A stretch of 64,000 nucleotides of DNA from the NCBI RefSeq assembly GCF_029227915.1, contig NC_079877.1, positions 34,623,851 to 34,687,850 of the forward strand, given 5' to 3'. Numbering within the stretch: position 1 is the stretch's first letter; each line of letters opens with the position of its first letter. A program made the translations under genes and the position numbers. This DNA comes from Hydractinia symbiolongicarpus (taxonomy: Eukaryota > Cnidaria > Hydrozoa > Anthoathecata > Hydractiniidae). The notes under the pieces were generated by a model that did not search any database, was not told where the DNA came from, and saw nothing but the letters and a program-made list of their open reading frames with translations. Below are positions 1-14,500 of the stretch, in pieces.

Positions 1-2597
1 TGTGACGCAACCGTTGTAACTCAAACGGATTGACACCGTTAGAAAATAAATGAAATGTAGTTTTTGAAACTGTCTCTACTTCTTCAGCGCGCGATAACGG
101 CTAGGATTGTTTCCACAGTAATAAATGACTTATTTATCTTAACTTTTAAACAAAGCGCTACCACAGCGCCCAGTGTAATCGCTGAGTACCAGCAATCATG
201 TCACATTAAGAAGAATGTGATTTCTTTTAGTCAAAATGGCTCATTTATTACATTTATAAGGTGAAAGCCCAAAATCAGTTCAATTAAGTCCCACAGTCAA
301 TCGTTTCACTGTTGAAAGCGATACAACTTAGTAATATCGGAAAAAAATCACTAAACACATGTTGGTACGAATATGTGACGCAACCGTTGTAACTCAAACG
401 GATTGACACCGTTAGAAATACAATGAAATGGAGTTTTTGAAACTGTCTCTATATCTTCAGCGCGCGCTAACGGCTAGGATTGGTCCCACAGTAAATATGA
501 CTTATTTATCTAAATTTTTAAATAAATCGTTACCACAGGGTCCAGTGTAATCGCTGAGTTCCAGCAATCATGTCAAATTAAGGAGAATGTTATTCCTTGG
601 AGACCAATTGGTGCATTAATCACATTTGTAAGGGCACAGTCCAGAATCAGTTGAATTAATTCCCACGGTCAATCGTTTCACTGTTAAAAGCGATACAACT
701 TAGTAATATCGGAAGGAAATCATTAAATACATGTTGGTACGAATATGTGACGCAACCGTTGTAACTCAAACGGATTGACACCGTTAGAAAGTCAATGAGA
801 TGTGGTTTTGGAAACAGTCTCTATTTCTTCAGCTCGCGATAACCGCTAGGATTGGTCCCACAGTAATAAAAGACTTATTTATCTTAGTTTTTAAATAAAG
901 CGCTACCACAGCGCCCAGTGTAATCGCTCAGTTCCAGCAATCATGTCAAATTAAGAAGAATGCTATTTCTTGGAGTCCAATTGTCTCACTTATAACATTT
1001 ATAAGGTCAAAGTCCAAAATCAGTTCAATTAAGTCGCACAGTCAAACGTTTCACAGTTAAAAGCGATGCAACCTAGTAATATCCGAATACTTTCGCTAAA
1101 TACATGTTGGTACGAATATGTGACGCAACCGTTGTAACTCAAACGGAATTATACCGCTAAGAAATCAATGAAATGTAGTTTTTGAGAATGTCTTTATTTC
1201 TTCAGCGCGTGCTAACGGCCAGGATTGGTCCCACAGTAGGAAAATCTTATTTATATAAATTTTTAAATAAAGCGCTACCGCAGAGCCTATAGTAACCGCT
1301 GAATTCCAGGAATGATATCAAATTAAGAAGAATGTTATTTCTTGGAGACCAATTGGCGCATTAATCACATTTATAAGGTCACAGTGCAGAATCAGTTGAA
1401 TTAATTCCCACGGTCAATCGTTTCACTGTTAAAAGCGATACAACTTAGTAATATCGGAAGGAAATCACTAAATACATGTTGGTACGAATATGTGACGCAA
1501 CCGTTGTAACTCAAACGGATTGACACCGTTAGAAAATAAATGAAATGTAGTTTTTGAAACTGTCTCTACTTCTTCAGCGCGCGATAACGGCTAGGATTGT
1601 TTCCACAGTAATAAATGACTTATTTATCTTAACTTTTAAACAAAGCGCTACCACAGCGCCCAGTGTAATCGCTGAGTACCAGCAATCATGTCACATTAAG
1701 AAGAATGTGATTTCTTTTTGTCAAAATGGCTCATTTATTACATTTATAAGGTGAAAGCCCAAAATCAGTTCAATTAAGTCCCACAGTCAATCGTTTCACT
1801 GTTGAAAGCGATACAACTTAGTAATATCGGAAAAAAATCACTAAACACATGTTGGTACGAATATGTGACGCAACCGTTGTAACTCAAACGGATTGACACC
1901 GTTAGAAATACAATGAAATGGAGTTTTTGAAACTGTCTCTATATCTTCAGCGCGCGCTAACGGCTAGGATTGGTCCCACAGTAAATATGACTTATTTATC
2001 TAAATTTTTAAATAAATCGTTACCACAGGGTCCAGTGTAATCGCTGAGTTCCAGCAATCATGTCAAATTAAGGAGAATGTTATTCCTTGGAGACCAATTG
2101 GTGCATTAATCACATTTGTAAGGGCACAGTCCAGAATCAGTTGAATTAATTCCCACGGTCAATCGTTTCACTGTTAAAAGCGATACAACTTAGTAATATC
2201 GGAAGGAAATCATTAAATACATGTTGGTACGAATATGTGACGCAACCGTTGTAACTCAAACGGATTGACACCGTTAGAAAGTCAATGAGATGTGGTTTTG
2301 GAAACAGTCTCTATTTCTTCAGCTCGCGATAACCGCTAGGATTGGTCCCACAGTAATAAAAGACTTATTTATCTTAGTTTTTAAATAAAGCGCTACCACA
2401 GCGCCCAGTGTAATCGCTCAGTTCCAGCAATCATGTCAAATTAAGAAGAATGCTATTTCTTGGAGTCCAATTGTCTCACTTATAACATTTATAAGGTCAA
2501 AGTCCAAAATCAGTTCAATTAAGTCGCACAGTCAAACGTTTCACAGTTAAAAGCGATGCAACCTAGTAATATCCGAATACTTTCGCTAAATACATGT
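1..2597. repeat. Higher-order repeat of four monomers (1490 bp)
   Basis: Positions 1-1107 match 1491-2597 almost base for base; one visible difference is TTTTAGTC near 226 against TTTTTGTC near 1716. Neighbouring monomers within a unit differ much more from each other. The unit is therefore four monomers long (1490 bp) and is present 1.7 times before the match breaks near 2603. Confidence 0.9.
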
Positions 2598-5500
2598 TGG
2601 TACGAATATGTGACGGAACCGTTGTAACTCAAATGGATTGACACCGTTAGAAAGTCAATGAGATGTGGTTTTGGAAACTGTCTCTATTTCTTCAGCTCGC
2701 GATAACGGCTAGGATTGTTTCCACAGTAATAAATGACTTATTTATCTTAACTTTTAAACAAAGCGCTACCACAGCGCCCAGTGTAATCGCTGAGTACCAG
2801 CAATCATGTCACATTAAGAAGAATGTTATTTCTTCTAGTCAAAATGGCTCATTTATTAAATTTATAAGGTCAAAGTCCAAACTCAGTTCAATTAAGTCCC
2901 ACAGTCAATCGTTTCTATGTTGAAAGCGATACAACTGAGTAATGTCGGAAGAAAATCACTAAATACATGTTGGTACGATTATGTGACGCAACCGTTCTAA
3001 CTAAAACGTATTGACACCGTTAGAAAGTCAATGAAATGGAGTTTTTGAAACTGTCTCTATATCTTCAGCGCGCGCTAACGGCTAGGATTGGTCCCACAGC
3101 AAAAATGACTTATTTATCTAAATTTTTAAATGAATCGCTACCACAGGGTCCAGTGTAATCGCTGAGTTCCGGCAATCATGTCAAATTAAGAAGAATGTTA
3201 TTTCTTGGTGTCCAATTGTCTCACTTATAACATTTATAAGGAAAAGTTCAAAATCAGTTCAATTAAGTCGCACAGTCAAACGTTTCACAGTTAAAAGCGA
3301 TGCAACCTAGTAATATCCGAATACTTTCGCTAAATACATGTTGGTACGAATATGTGACGCAACCGTTGTAACTCAAACGGATTGACACCGTTAGAAAATC
3401 AATGAAATTTAGTTTTAGAAACTGTCTCTATTTTTTTAGCGCGCAATAACGGCTAGGATTGGTCCCACACTACAAAATGACTTATTTATCTTAATTTTTA
3501 AATAAAGCCTTACCACAGCGCCCAGGGTTATCGGTGAGTTCCATCAATCATGTCAAATTAAGGAGAATGTTATTTCTTCTAATCAAAATGGCTCATTTAT
3601 TACATTTATAAGGTGAAAGCCCAAAATCAGTTCAATTAAGTCCCACAGTCAATCGTTTCACTGTTGAAAGCGATACAACTTAGTAATATCGGAAGGAAAT
3701 CACAAAATACATGTTAGTACGAATATGTGACGCAACCGTTTTAACTCAAACGGATTGACACCGTTAGAAAGTCAATGAAATGTAGTTTTTGAAACTGTCT
3801 CTATTTCTTCAGCGCGCGATAACGGCTAGGATTTTTTCCACAGTAATAAATGACTTATTTATCTTAACTTTGAAACAAAGCGCTACCACAGCGCCCAGTG
3901 TAATCGCTGAGTTCCAGCAATCATGTCAAATTAAGGAGAATGTTATTCCTTGGAGACCAATTGGCGCATTAATCACATTTGTAAGGGCACAGTCCAGAAT
4001 CAGTTGAATTAATTCCCACGGTCAATCGTTTCACTGTTAAAAGCGATACAACTTAGTAATATCGGAAGGAAATCATTAAATACATGTTGGTACGAATATG
4101 TGACGCAACCGTTGTAACTCAAACGGATTGACACCGTTAGAAAGTCAATGAGATGTGGTTTTGGAAACTGTCTCTATTTCTTCAGCTCGCGATAACCGCT
4201 AGGATTGGTCCCACAGTAATAAATGACTTATTTATCTTAACTTTTAAACACAGCGCTACCACAGCGCCCAGTGTAATCGCTGAGTACCAGCAATCATGTC
4301 ACATTAAGAAGAATGTGATTTCTTTTAGTCAAAATGGCTCATTTATTACATTTATAAGGTGAAAGCCCAAAATCAGTTCAATTAAGTCCCACAGTCAATC
4401 GTTTCACTGTTGAAAGCGATACAACTCAGTAATATCGAAAAAAATTCACTAAATACATGTTGGTACGAAAATGTGACGTAACCGTTGTAACTCAAACGGA
4501 TTGACACCGTTAGAAATACAATGAAATGGAGTTTTTGAAACTGTCTCTATATCTTCAGCGCGCGCTAACGGCTAGGATTGGTCCCACAGTAAATATGACT
4601 TATTTATCTAAATTTTTAAATGAATCGTTACCACAGGGTCCAGTGTAATCGCTGAGTTCCGGCAATCATGTCAAATTAAGAAGAACGTTCTTTCTTGGAG
4701 TCCAATTGTCTCATTTATCACACTTATGAGGTCAAAGTCCAAAATCAGTTCAATTAAGACCCGCAGTCAATCGTTTCACTGTTGAAAGCGATACAACTTA
4801 GTAATATCGGAAAAAATCACTAATTACATGCTGGTACGAATATGTGACGCAACCGTTGTAACTCAAACGGATTGACTCCGTTAGAAAATCAATGAAATTT
4901 AGTTTTAGAAACTGTCTCTATTTCTTCAGCGCGCGATAACGGCTAGGATTGGTCCCACAGTAAAAAATGACTTATTTATCTAAATTTTTAAAAAAGCGCT
5001 ACCACAGAGCCTAATGTAATCGCTGAATTCCAGCAATCATGTCAAATTAAGAAGAATGTTATTCCTTGGAGACCTATTGCCTCATTTATCACATTTATAA
5101 GGTCACAGTCCTGAATCAGTTCAAATAATTCCCACAGTCAATCGTTTCACTGTTAAAAGCGATACAACTTAGTAATATCGGAAGGAAATCATTAAATACA
5201 TGTTCGTACGAATATGTGACGTAACCGTTGTAAATCAAAAGGATTGACACCGTTAGAAAGTCAATGAGATGTGGTTTTGGAAACTGTCTCTATTTCTTCA
5301 GCTCGCGATAACCGCTAGGATTGGTCCCACAGTAATAAAAGACTTATTTATCTTAGTTTTTAAATAAAGCGCTACCACAGCGCCCAGTGTAATCGCTCAG
5401 TTCCAGCAATCATGTCAAATTAAGAAGAATGTTATTTCTTGGAGTCCAATTGTCTCACTTATAACATTTATAAGGTCAAAGTCCAAAATCAGTTCAATTA

Positions 5501-8500
5501 AGTCGCACAGTCAAACGTTTCACAGTTAAAAGCGATGCAACCTAGTAATATCCGAATACTTTCGCTAAATACATGTTGGTACGAATATGTGACGCAACCG
5601 TTGTAACTCAAACGGAATTATACCGCTAAGAAATCAATGAAATGTAGTTTTTAAGAATGTCTTTATTTCTTCAGCGCGTGCTAACGGCCAGGATTGGTCC
5701 CACAGTAGGAAAATCTTATTTATATAAATTTTTAAATAAAGCGCTACAGCAGAGCCTAATGTAACCGCTAAATTCCAGCAATCATATCAAATTAAGAAGA
5801 ATGTTATTCCTTGGAGACCAATTGGCGCATTAATCACATTTATAAGGTGAAAGCCCAAAATCAGTTCAATTAAGTCCCACAGTCAATCGTTTCACTGCTG
5901 AAAGCGATACAACTTAGTAATATCGGAAAAAAGTCACTAAATACATGTTGGTACGAATATGTGACGCAACCGTTGTAACTCAAACGGAATTATACCGCCA
6001 AGAAATCAATGAAATGTAGTTTTTGAGAATGTCTTTATTTCTTCAGCGCGTGCTAACGGCCAGGATTGGTCCCACAGTAGGAAAATCTTATTTATCTGAA
6101 TTTTTAAATAAAGCGCTACCGCAGAGCCTAATGTAACCGCTGAATTCCAGGAATCATATCAAATTAAGAAGAATGTTATTTCTTGGAGACCAATTGACGC
6201 ATTAATCACATTTATAAGGTCACAGTGCAGAATCAGTTGAATTAATTCCCACGGTCAATCGTTTCACTGTTAAAAGCGATACAACTTAGTAATATCGGAA
6301 GGAAATCACTAAATACATGTTGGTACGAATATGTGACGCAACCGTTGTAACTCAAACGGATTGACACCGTTAGAAAATAAATGAAATGTAGTTTTTGAAA
6401 CTGTATCTACTTCTTCAGCGCGCGATAACGGCTAGGATTGTTTCCACAGTAATAAATGACTTATTTATCTTAACTTTTAAACAAAGCGCTACCACAGCGC
6501 CCAGTGTAATCGCTGAGTACCAGCAATCATGTCACATTAAGAAGAATGTTATTTCTTTTAGTCAAAATGGCTCATTTATTACATTTATAAGGTGAAAGCC
6601 CAAAATCAGTTCAATTAAGTCCCACAGTCAATCGTTTCACTGTTGAAAGCGATACAACTTAGTAATATCGGAAAAAAATCACTAAATACATGTTGGTACG
6701 AATATGTGACGCAACCGTTGTAACTCAAACGGATTGACACCGTTAGAAATACTATGAAATGGAGTTTTTGAAACTGTCTCTATATCTTCAGCGCGCGCTA
6801 ACGGCTAGGATTGGTCCCACAGTAAATATGACTTATTTATCTAAATTTTTAAATGAATCGTTACCACAGGGTCCAGTGTAATCGCTGAGTTCCGGCAATC
6901 ATGTCAAATTAAGAAGAACGTTCTTTCTTGGAGTCCAATTGTCTCATTTATCACACTTATGAGGTCAAAGTCCAAAATCAGTTCAATTAAGACCCGCAGT
7001 CAATCGTTTCACTGTTGAAAGCGATACAACTTAGTAATATCGGAAAAAATCACTAAATACATGTTGGTACGAATATGTGACGCAACCGTTGTAACTCAAA
7101 CGGATTGACTCCGTTAGAAAATCAATGAAATTTAGTTTTAGAAACTGTCTCCATTTCTTCAGCGCGCGATAACGGCTAGGATTGGTCCCACAGTAAAAAA
7201 TGACTTATTTATCTAAATTTTTAAATAAATCGCTACCACAGAGCCTAATGAAATCGCTGAATTCCAGCAATCATGTCAAATTAAAAAGAATGTTATTCCT
7301 TGGAGACCTGTTGCCTCATTTATCACATTTAAAAAGTCACAGTCCTGAATCAGTTCAAATAATTCCCACAGTCAATCGTTTCACTGTTAAAAGCGATACA
7401 ACTTAGTAATATCCGAAGAAAATCACTAAATACATTTTGGTACGAATATGTGACGCAACTGTTGTAGCTCAAACGGATTGACACCGTTAGAAAGTCAATG
7501 AAATGTGGTTTTTGAAACTGTCTCTATTTCTTCAGCGCGCGATAACGGGAAGGATTGGTCATACAGTAAAAAAAGACTTATTTATCTTAATTTTTAAATA
7601 AAGCGCTACCACAGCGCCCAGTGTAATCGCTGAGTTCCAGCAATCATGTCAAATTAAGGAGAATGTTATTTCTTTTAGTCAAAATGGCTCATTTATTACA
7701 TTTATAAGGTCAAAGTCCAAAATCAGTTCATTTAAGTCCCACAGGCAATCGTTTCACTGTTGAAAGCGATATAACTTAGTAATATCGGAAGAAAATCACT
7801 AATTACATGTTTTTACGATTATGTGACGCAACCGTTCTAACTCAAACAGATTGACACCGTTAGAAAGTCAATGAAACGTAGTTTTTGAAACTGACTCTAT
7901 TTCTTCAGCGCGCGATAACGGCTAGGATTGGTACCACAGTACAAAATGACTTATTTTTCTTAATCTTTAAATAAAGCGTTACCACAGCGCCAAGTGTAAT
8001 CGCTGAGTTCCAGCAATCATGTCAAACTAAGAAGAATGTCATTTCTTGTAGTCAAAACGACTCATTTATAACATTTATAAGGTCAAAGTCTAAAATCAGT
8101 TCAACTAAGTCCCACAGTCAATCGTTTCACTGTTAGAACGATGCAACCTAGTAATATCCGAAAAATTTCGCTAAATATATGTTGGTACGAATATGTGACC
8201 CAACCGTTGCAACTCAAACGGATTGACACAGTTAGAAAGTCAATGAAATGTACTTTTTGAAGCTGTCTCTATTTCTTCAGCGCAAACTAACGGCTAGGAT
8301 TGGTCCCACAGTAAAAAATGACTTATTCATCTTAATCTTTAAATAAAGCGCAACCACAGCGCCCAGTGTAATCGCTGAGTTCCAGCAATCATGTCAAATT
8401 AAGAAGAATGTTATTTCTTGGAGTCCAATTGTCTCACTTATAACATTTATAAGGTCAAAGTCCAAAAGCAGTTCAATTAAGTCGCACAGTCAAACGTTTC

Positions 8501-11500
8501 ACAGTTAAAAGCGATGTAACCTAGTAATATCCGAATACTTTCGCTAAATACATGTTGGTACGAATATGTGACGCAACCGTTCTAACTCAAACGGATTGAC
8601 ACCGTTAGAAAGTCAATGAAATGTGGTTTTTAAAACTCTCTCTATTTCTTCAGCGCGCGATAACGGCTAGGATTGGTCCCACAGTACAAAATGACTTATT
8701 TATCCTAATTTTTAAATAAAGCGTTACCACAGCGCCCAGTGTAATCGCTGAGTTCCAGCAATCATGTCAAATTAAGAAGAATGTTATTTCTTTTAGTCAA
8801 AATGGCTCATTTATTACATTTATAAGGTCAAAGTCCAAAATCATTTCAATTAAGTCCCACAGTCAATCGTTTCGCTGTTGAAAGCGATACAACTTAGTAA
8901 TATCGGAAGAAAATCAGTAAATACATGTTGGTACGCAACCGTTCTAACTTAAACGGATTGACACCGTTAGAAAGTCAATGAAATGTGGTTTTTGAAACTC
9001 TCTCTATTTCTTCAGCCCGCTATAACGGCTAGGATTGGTCCCACAGTAAAAAATGACTTATTTATCTTAATTTTTAAATAAAGCGCTACCACAGAGCCCA
9101 GTGTAATTGCTGAGTTCCAGTAATCATGTCAAATTTAGAAGAATGTTATTTCTTGGAGTCCGATTGGCGCATTCATCACATTTATAAGGTCACAGTCCAG
9201 AATCAGTTAAATTGATTCCCACAGTCAATTGTTTCACTGTTAAAAGCGTTACAACTTAGTAATATCGGAAGGAAATCACTAAATACATGTTGGTACGAAT
9301 ATGTGACGCAACCGTTGTAACTCAAACGCATTGACACTGTTAGAAAGTCAATGAAATGTATTTTCTGAAACTGTCTCTATTTCTTCAGCGCGCGATAACG
9401 GCTAGGATTGTTTCCACAGTAAAAATGACTTATTTATCTTAACTTTTAAATAAAGCGATGCCACAGTGCCCAGTGTAATCGCTGAGTTCCAGCAATCATG
9501 TCAAATCAAGAAGAATGTTATTTCTTTTAGTCACAATGGCTCATTTATCACATTTATAATGTCAAAGTCCAAAATCAGTTCAATTAAATCCAACAGTCAA
9601 TCGTTTCACTGTTGAAAGCGATACAACTTAGTAATATCGGAAGAAAATCACTAAATACATGTTGGTACGATTATGTGACGCAACCGTTGTAACTCAAACG
9701 CATTGACACCGTTAGAAAGTCAATGAAATGTAGTTTTTGAAACTGTCTCTATTTCTTCAGCGCGAACTAACGACTAGGATTCGTCCCACAGTAAAAAATG
9801 TCTTATTTATCTTAATTTTTAAATAAAGTGCTACCACAGCGCCCAGTGTAATTGCTGAGTTCCAGTAATCATGTCAAATTTAGAAGAATGTTATTTCTTG
9901 GAGTCCAATTGGCGCATTCATCACATTTATAAGGTCACAGTCCAGAATCAGTTAAATTAATTCCCACAGTCAATCGTTTCACTGTTAAAAGCGTTACAAC
10001 TTAGTAATATCGGAAGGGAATCAGTAAATGCATGTTAGTACGAATTTGTGACGCAACTATTTCTTCAGCGCGCGATAACGGCTAGGATTGTTTCCACAGT
10101 AAAAATGACTTATTTATCTTAACTTTTAAATAAAGCGCGGCCACAGCGCCCAGTGTAATCGCTGAGTTCCAGCAATCATGTCAAATCAAGAAGAATGTTA
10201 TTTCTTTTAGTCACAATGGCTCATTTATCACATTTATAATGTCAAAGTCCAAAATCAGTTCAATTAAATCCAACAGTCAATCGTTTCACGGTTGAAAGCG
10301 ATACAACTTAGTAATATCGGAAGAAAATCACTAAATACATGTTGGTACGATTATGTGACGCAACCGTTGTAACTCAAACGCATTGACACCGTTAGAAAGT
10401 CAATGAAATGTAGTTTTTGAAACTGTCTCTATTTCTTCAGCGCGAACTAACGACTAGGATTCGTCCCACAGTAAAAAATGTCTTATTTATCTTAATTTTT
10501 AAATAAAGTGCTACCACAGCGCCCAGTGTAATTGCTGAGTTCCAGTAATCATGTCAAATTTAGAAGAATGTTATTTCTTGGAGTCCAATTGGCGCATTCA
10601 TCACATTTATAAGGTCACAGTCCAGAATCAGTTAAATTAATTCCCACAGTCAATCGTTTCACTGTTAAAAGCGTTACGACTTAGTAATATCGGAAGGAAA
10701 TCACTAAATACATGTTGGTACGAATATGTGACGCAACCGTTGTAACTCAAACGCATTGACACTATTAGAAAGTCAATGAAATGTAGTTTTTGAAACTGTG
10801 TCTATTTTTTCAGCGCGCGCGAACGGCTAGGATTGGTCCCACAGTTAAAATGACTTATTTATCTTAATTTTTAAATAAAGCGCTACCACAGCGCCCAATG
10901 TAATCGCTGAGTTCCAGTAATCATGTCAAATTAAGAAGAATGTTATTTCTTGGAGTCCAATTGGCGCATTTATCTCATTTATAAGGTCACAGTCCAGAAT
11001 CAGTTATATTAATTCCCACAGTCAATAGTTTCACTGTTAAAAGCGATACAACTTAGTAATATCGGAAGGAAATCACTAAATACATGTTGGTACGAATATG
11101 TGACGCAACCGTTGTAACTCAAACGCATTGACACTGTTAGAAAGTCAATGAAATGTAGTTTTTGAAACTGTCTCTATTTCTTCAGCGCGAACTAACGACT
11201 AGGATTCGTCCCACAGTAAAAAATGTCTTATTTATCTTAATTTTTAAATAAAGTGCTACCACAGCGCCCAGTGTAATCGGTGAGTTCCAGTAATCATGTC
11301 AAAATTAGAAGAATGTTATTTCTTGGAGTCCAATTGACGCATTCATCACATTTATAAGGTCACAGTCCAGAATCAGTTAAATTAATTCCCACAGTCAATT
11401 GTTTCACTGTTAAAAGCGTTACAACTTAGTAATATCGGAAGGAAATCACTAAATACATGTTGGTACGAATATGTGACGCAACCGTTGTAACTCAAACGCA

Positions 11501-14500
11501 TTGACACTGTTAGAAAGTCAATGAAATGTATTTTCTGAAACTGTCTCTATTTCTTCAGCGCGCGATAACGGCTAGGATTGTTTCCACAGTAAAAATGACT
11601 TATTTATCTTAACTTTTAAATAAAGCGCGGCCACAGCGCCCAGTGTAATCGCTGAGTTCCAGCAATCATGTCAAATCAAGAAGAATGTTATTTCTTTTAG
11701 TCACAATGGCTCATTTATCACATTTATAATGTCAAAGTCCAAAATCAGTTCAATTAAATCCAACAGTCAATCGTTTCACTGTTAAAAGCGATACAACTTA
11801 GTAATATCGGAAGGAAATCACTAAATACATGTTGGTACGAATATGTGACGCAACCGTTGTAACTCAAACGCATTGACACTGTTAGAAAGTCAATGAAATG
11901 TAGTTTTTGAAACTGTCTCTATTTCTTCAGCGCGAACTAACGACTAGGATTCGTCCCACAGTAAAAAATGTCTTATTTATCTTAATTTTTAAATAAACTG
12001 CTACCACAGCGCCCAGTGTAATCGGTGAGTTCCAGTAATCATGTCAAAATTAGAAGAATGTTATTTCTTGGAGTCCAATTGACGCATTCATCACATTTAT
12101 AAGGTCACAGTCCAGAATCAGTTAAATTAATTCCCACAGTCAATTGTTTCACTGTTAAAAGCGTTACAACTTAGTAATATCGGAAGGAAATCACTAAATA
12201 CATGTTGGTACGAATATGTGACGCAACCGTTGTAACTCAAACGCATTGACACTGTTAGAAAGTCAATGAAATGTACTTTCTGAAACTGTCTCTATTTCTT
12301 CAGCGCGCGATAACGGCTAGGATTGTTTCCACAGTAAAAATGACTTATTTATCTTAACTTTTAAATAAAGCGCGGCCACAGCGCCCAGTGTAATCGCTGA
12401 GTTCCAGCAATCATGTCAAATCAAGAAGAATGTTATTTCTTTTAGTCACAATGGCTCATTTATCACATTTATAATGTCAAAGTCCAAAATCAGTTCAATT
12501 AAATCCAACAGTCAATCGTTTCACTGTTGAAAGCGATACAACTTAGTAATATCGGAAGAAAATCACTAAATACATGTTGGTACGATTATGTGACGCAACC
12601 GTTGTAACTCAAACGCATTGACACCGTTAGAAAGTCAATGAAATGTAGTTTTTGAAACTGTCTCTATTTCTTCAGCGCGAACTAACGACTAGGATTCGTC
12701 CCACAGTAAAAAATGTCTTATTTATCTTAATTTTTAAATAAAGTGCTACCACAGCGCCCAGTGTAATTGCTGAGTTCCAGTAATCATGTCAAATTTAGAA
12801 GAATGTTATTTCTTGGAGTCCAATTGGCGCATTCATCACATTTATAAGGTCACAGTCCAGAATCAGTAAAATTTATTCCCACAGTCAATCGTTTCACTGT
12901 TAAAAGCGTTACAACTTAGTAATATCGGAAGGGAATCAGTAAATGCATGTTAGTACGAATTTGTGACGCAACTGTTGTAACTCAAACAGATTGACACCGT
13001 TAGTAAGTCACTGAATTGTGGTTTTTGAAACTGTCTCTATTTCTTCAGCGCGGCATAACGGCTAGGATTGGTCCCACAGTAAAAAAGGACTAATTTATCT
13101 TAATTTTTAAATAAAGCGCTACCACAGCGCCCAGTGTAATCGCTGAGTTCCAGTAATCATGTCAAATTAAGAAGAATGTTATTTCTTGGAGTCCAATTGG
13201 CGCATTTATCACATTTATAAGGTCACAGTCCAGAATCAGTTAAATTAATTCCCACAGTCAATCGTTTCACTGTTAAAAGCGATACAACTTAGTAATATCG
13301 GAAGGAAATCACTAAATACATGTTGGTACGAATATGTGACGCACCTGTTGTAACTCAAACGCATTGACACTGTTAGAAAGTCAATGAAATGTAGTTTTTG
13401 AAACTGTCTCCATTTCTTCAGCGCGCGATAACGGCTAGGATTGTTTCCACAGTAAAAATGACTTATTTATCTTAACTTTTAAATAAAGCGCTACCACAAC
13501 GCCCAGTATAATCGCTGAGTTCCAGCAATCATGTCAAATCAAGAAGAATGTTATTTCTTTTAGTCAAAATGGCTCATTTATCACATTTATATGGTCAAAG
13601 TCCAAAATCAGTTCAATTAAGTCCAACAGTCAAACGTTTCACTGTAAAAAGCGATGCAACCTAGTAATATCCGAATACTATCGCTAAATACATGTTGGTA
13701 CGAATATGTGACGCAACCGTTGTTACTCAAACGGAGTTACACCGTTAGAAAGTCAATGAAATGTAGTTTTTGAAACTGTGTCTATTTTTTCAGCGCGCGC
13801 GATTGGCTAGGATTGGTCCCATAGTTAAAATGACTTATTTATCTTAATTTTTAAATAAAGTGCTACCACAGCGCCAAGTGTAATCGCTGAGTTCCAGTAA
13901 TCATGTCAAATTTAGAAGAATGTTATTTCTTGGAGTCCAATTGGCGCATTCATCACATTTATAAGGTCACAGTCCAGAATCAGTTAAATTAATTCCCACA
14001 GTCAATCGTTTCACTGTTAAAAGCGTTACAACTTAGTAATATCGGAAGGGAATCAGTAAATGCATGTTAGTACGAATTTGTGACGCAACTGTTGTAACTC
14101 AAACAGATTGACACCGTTAGTAAGTCAATGAATTGTGGTTTTTGAAACTGTCTCTATTTCTTCAGCGCGGCATAACGGCTAGGATTGGTCCCACAGTAAA
14201 AAAGGACTTATTTATCTTAATTTTTAAATAAAGCGCTACCACAGCGCCCAGTGTAATCGCTGAGTTCCAGTAATCATGTCAAATTAAGAAGAATGTTATT
14301 TCTTGGAGTCCAATTGGCGCATTCATCACATCTATAAGGTCACAGTCCAGAATCAGTTAAATTAATTCCCACAGTCAATCGTTTCACTGTTAAAAGCGTT
14401 ACAACTTAGTAATATCGGAAGGGAATCAGTAAATGCATGTTAGTACGAATTTGTGACGCAACTGTTGTAACTCAAACAGATTGACACCGTTAGTAAGTCA

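Noticed and set aside
64-264. Recurring 60-86 codon open frames in the satellite (also near 1554, 2663, 3789, 4153, 6395, 7200 and 24163)
   Set aside because: They are the same stretch of the monomer read in one frame; most of the other monomers break it with stops or shifts, and there is no start context or conservation of protein over DNA.
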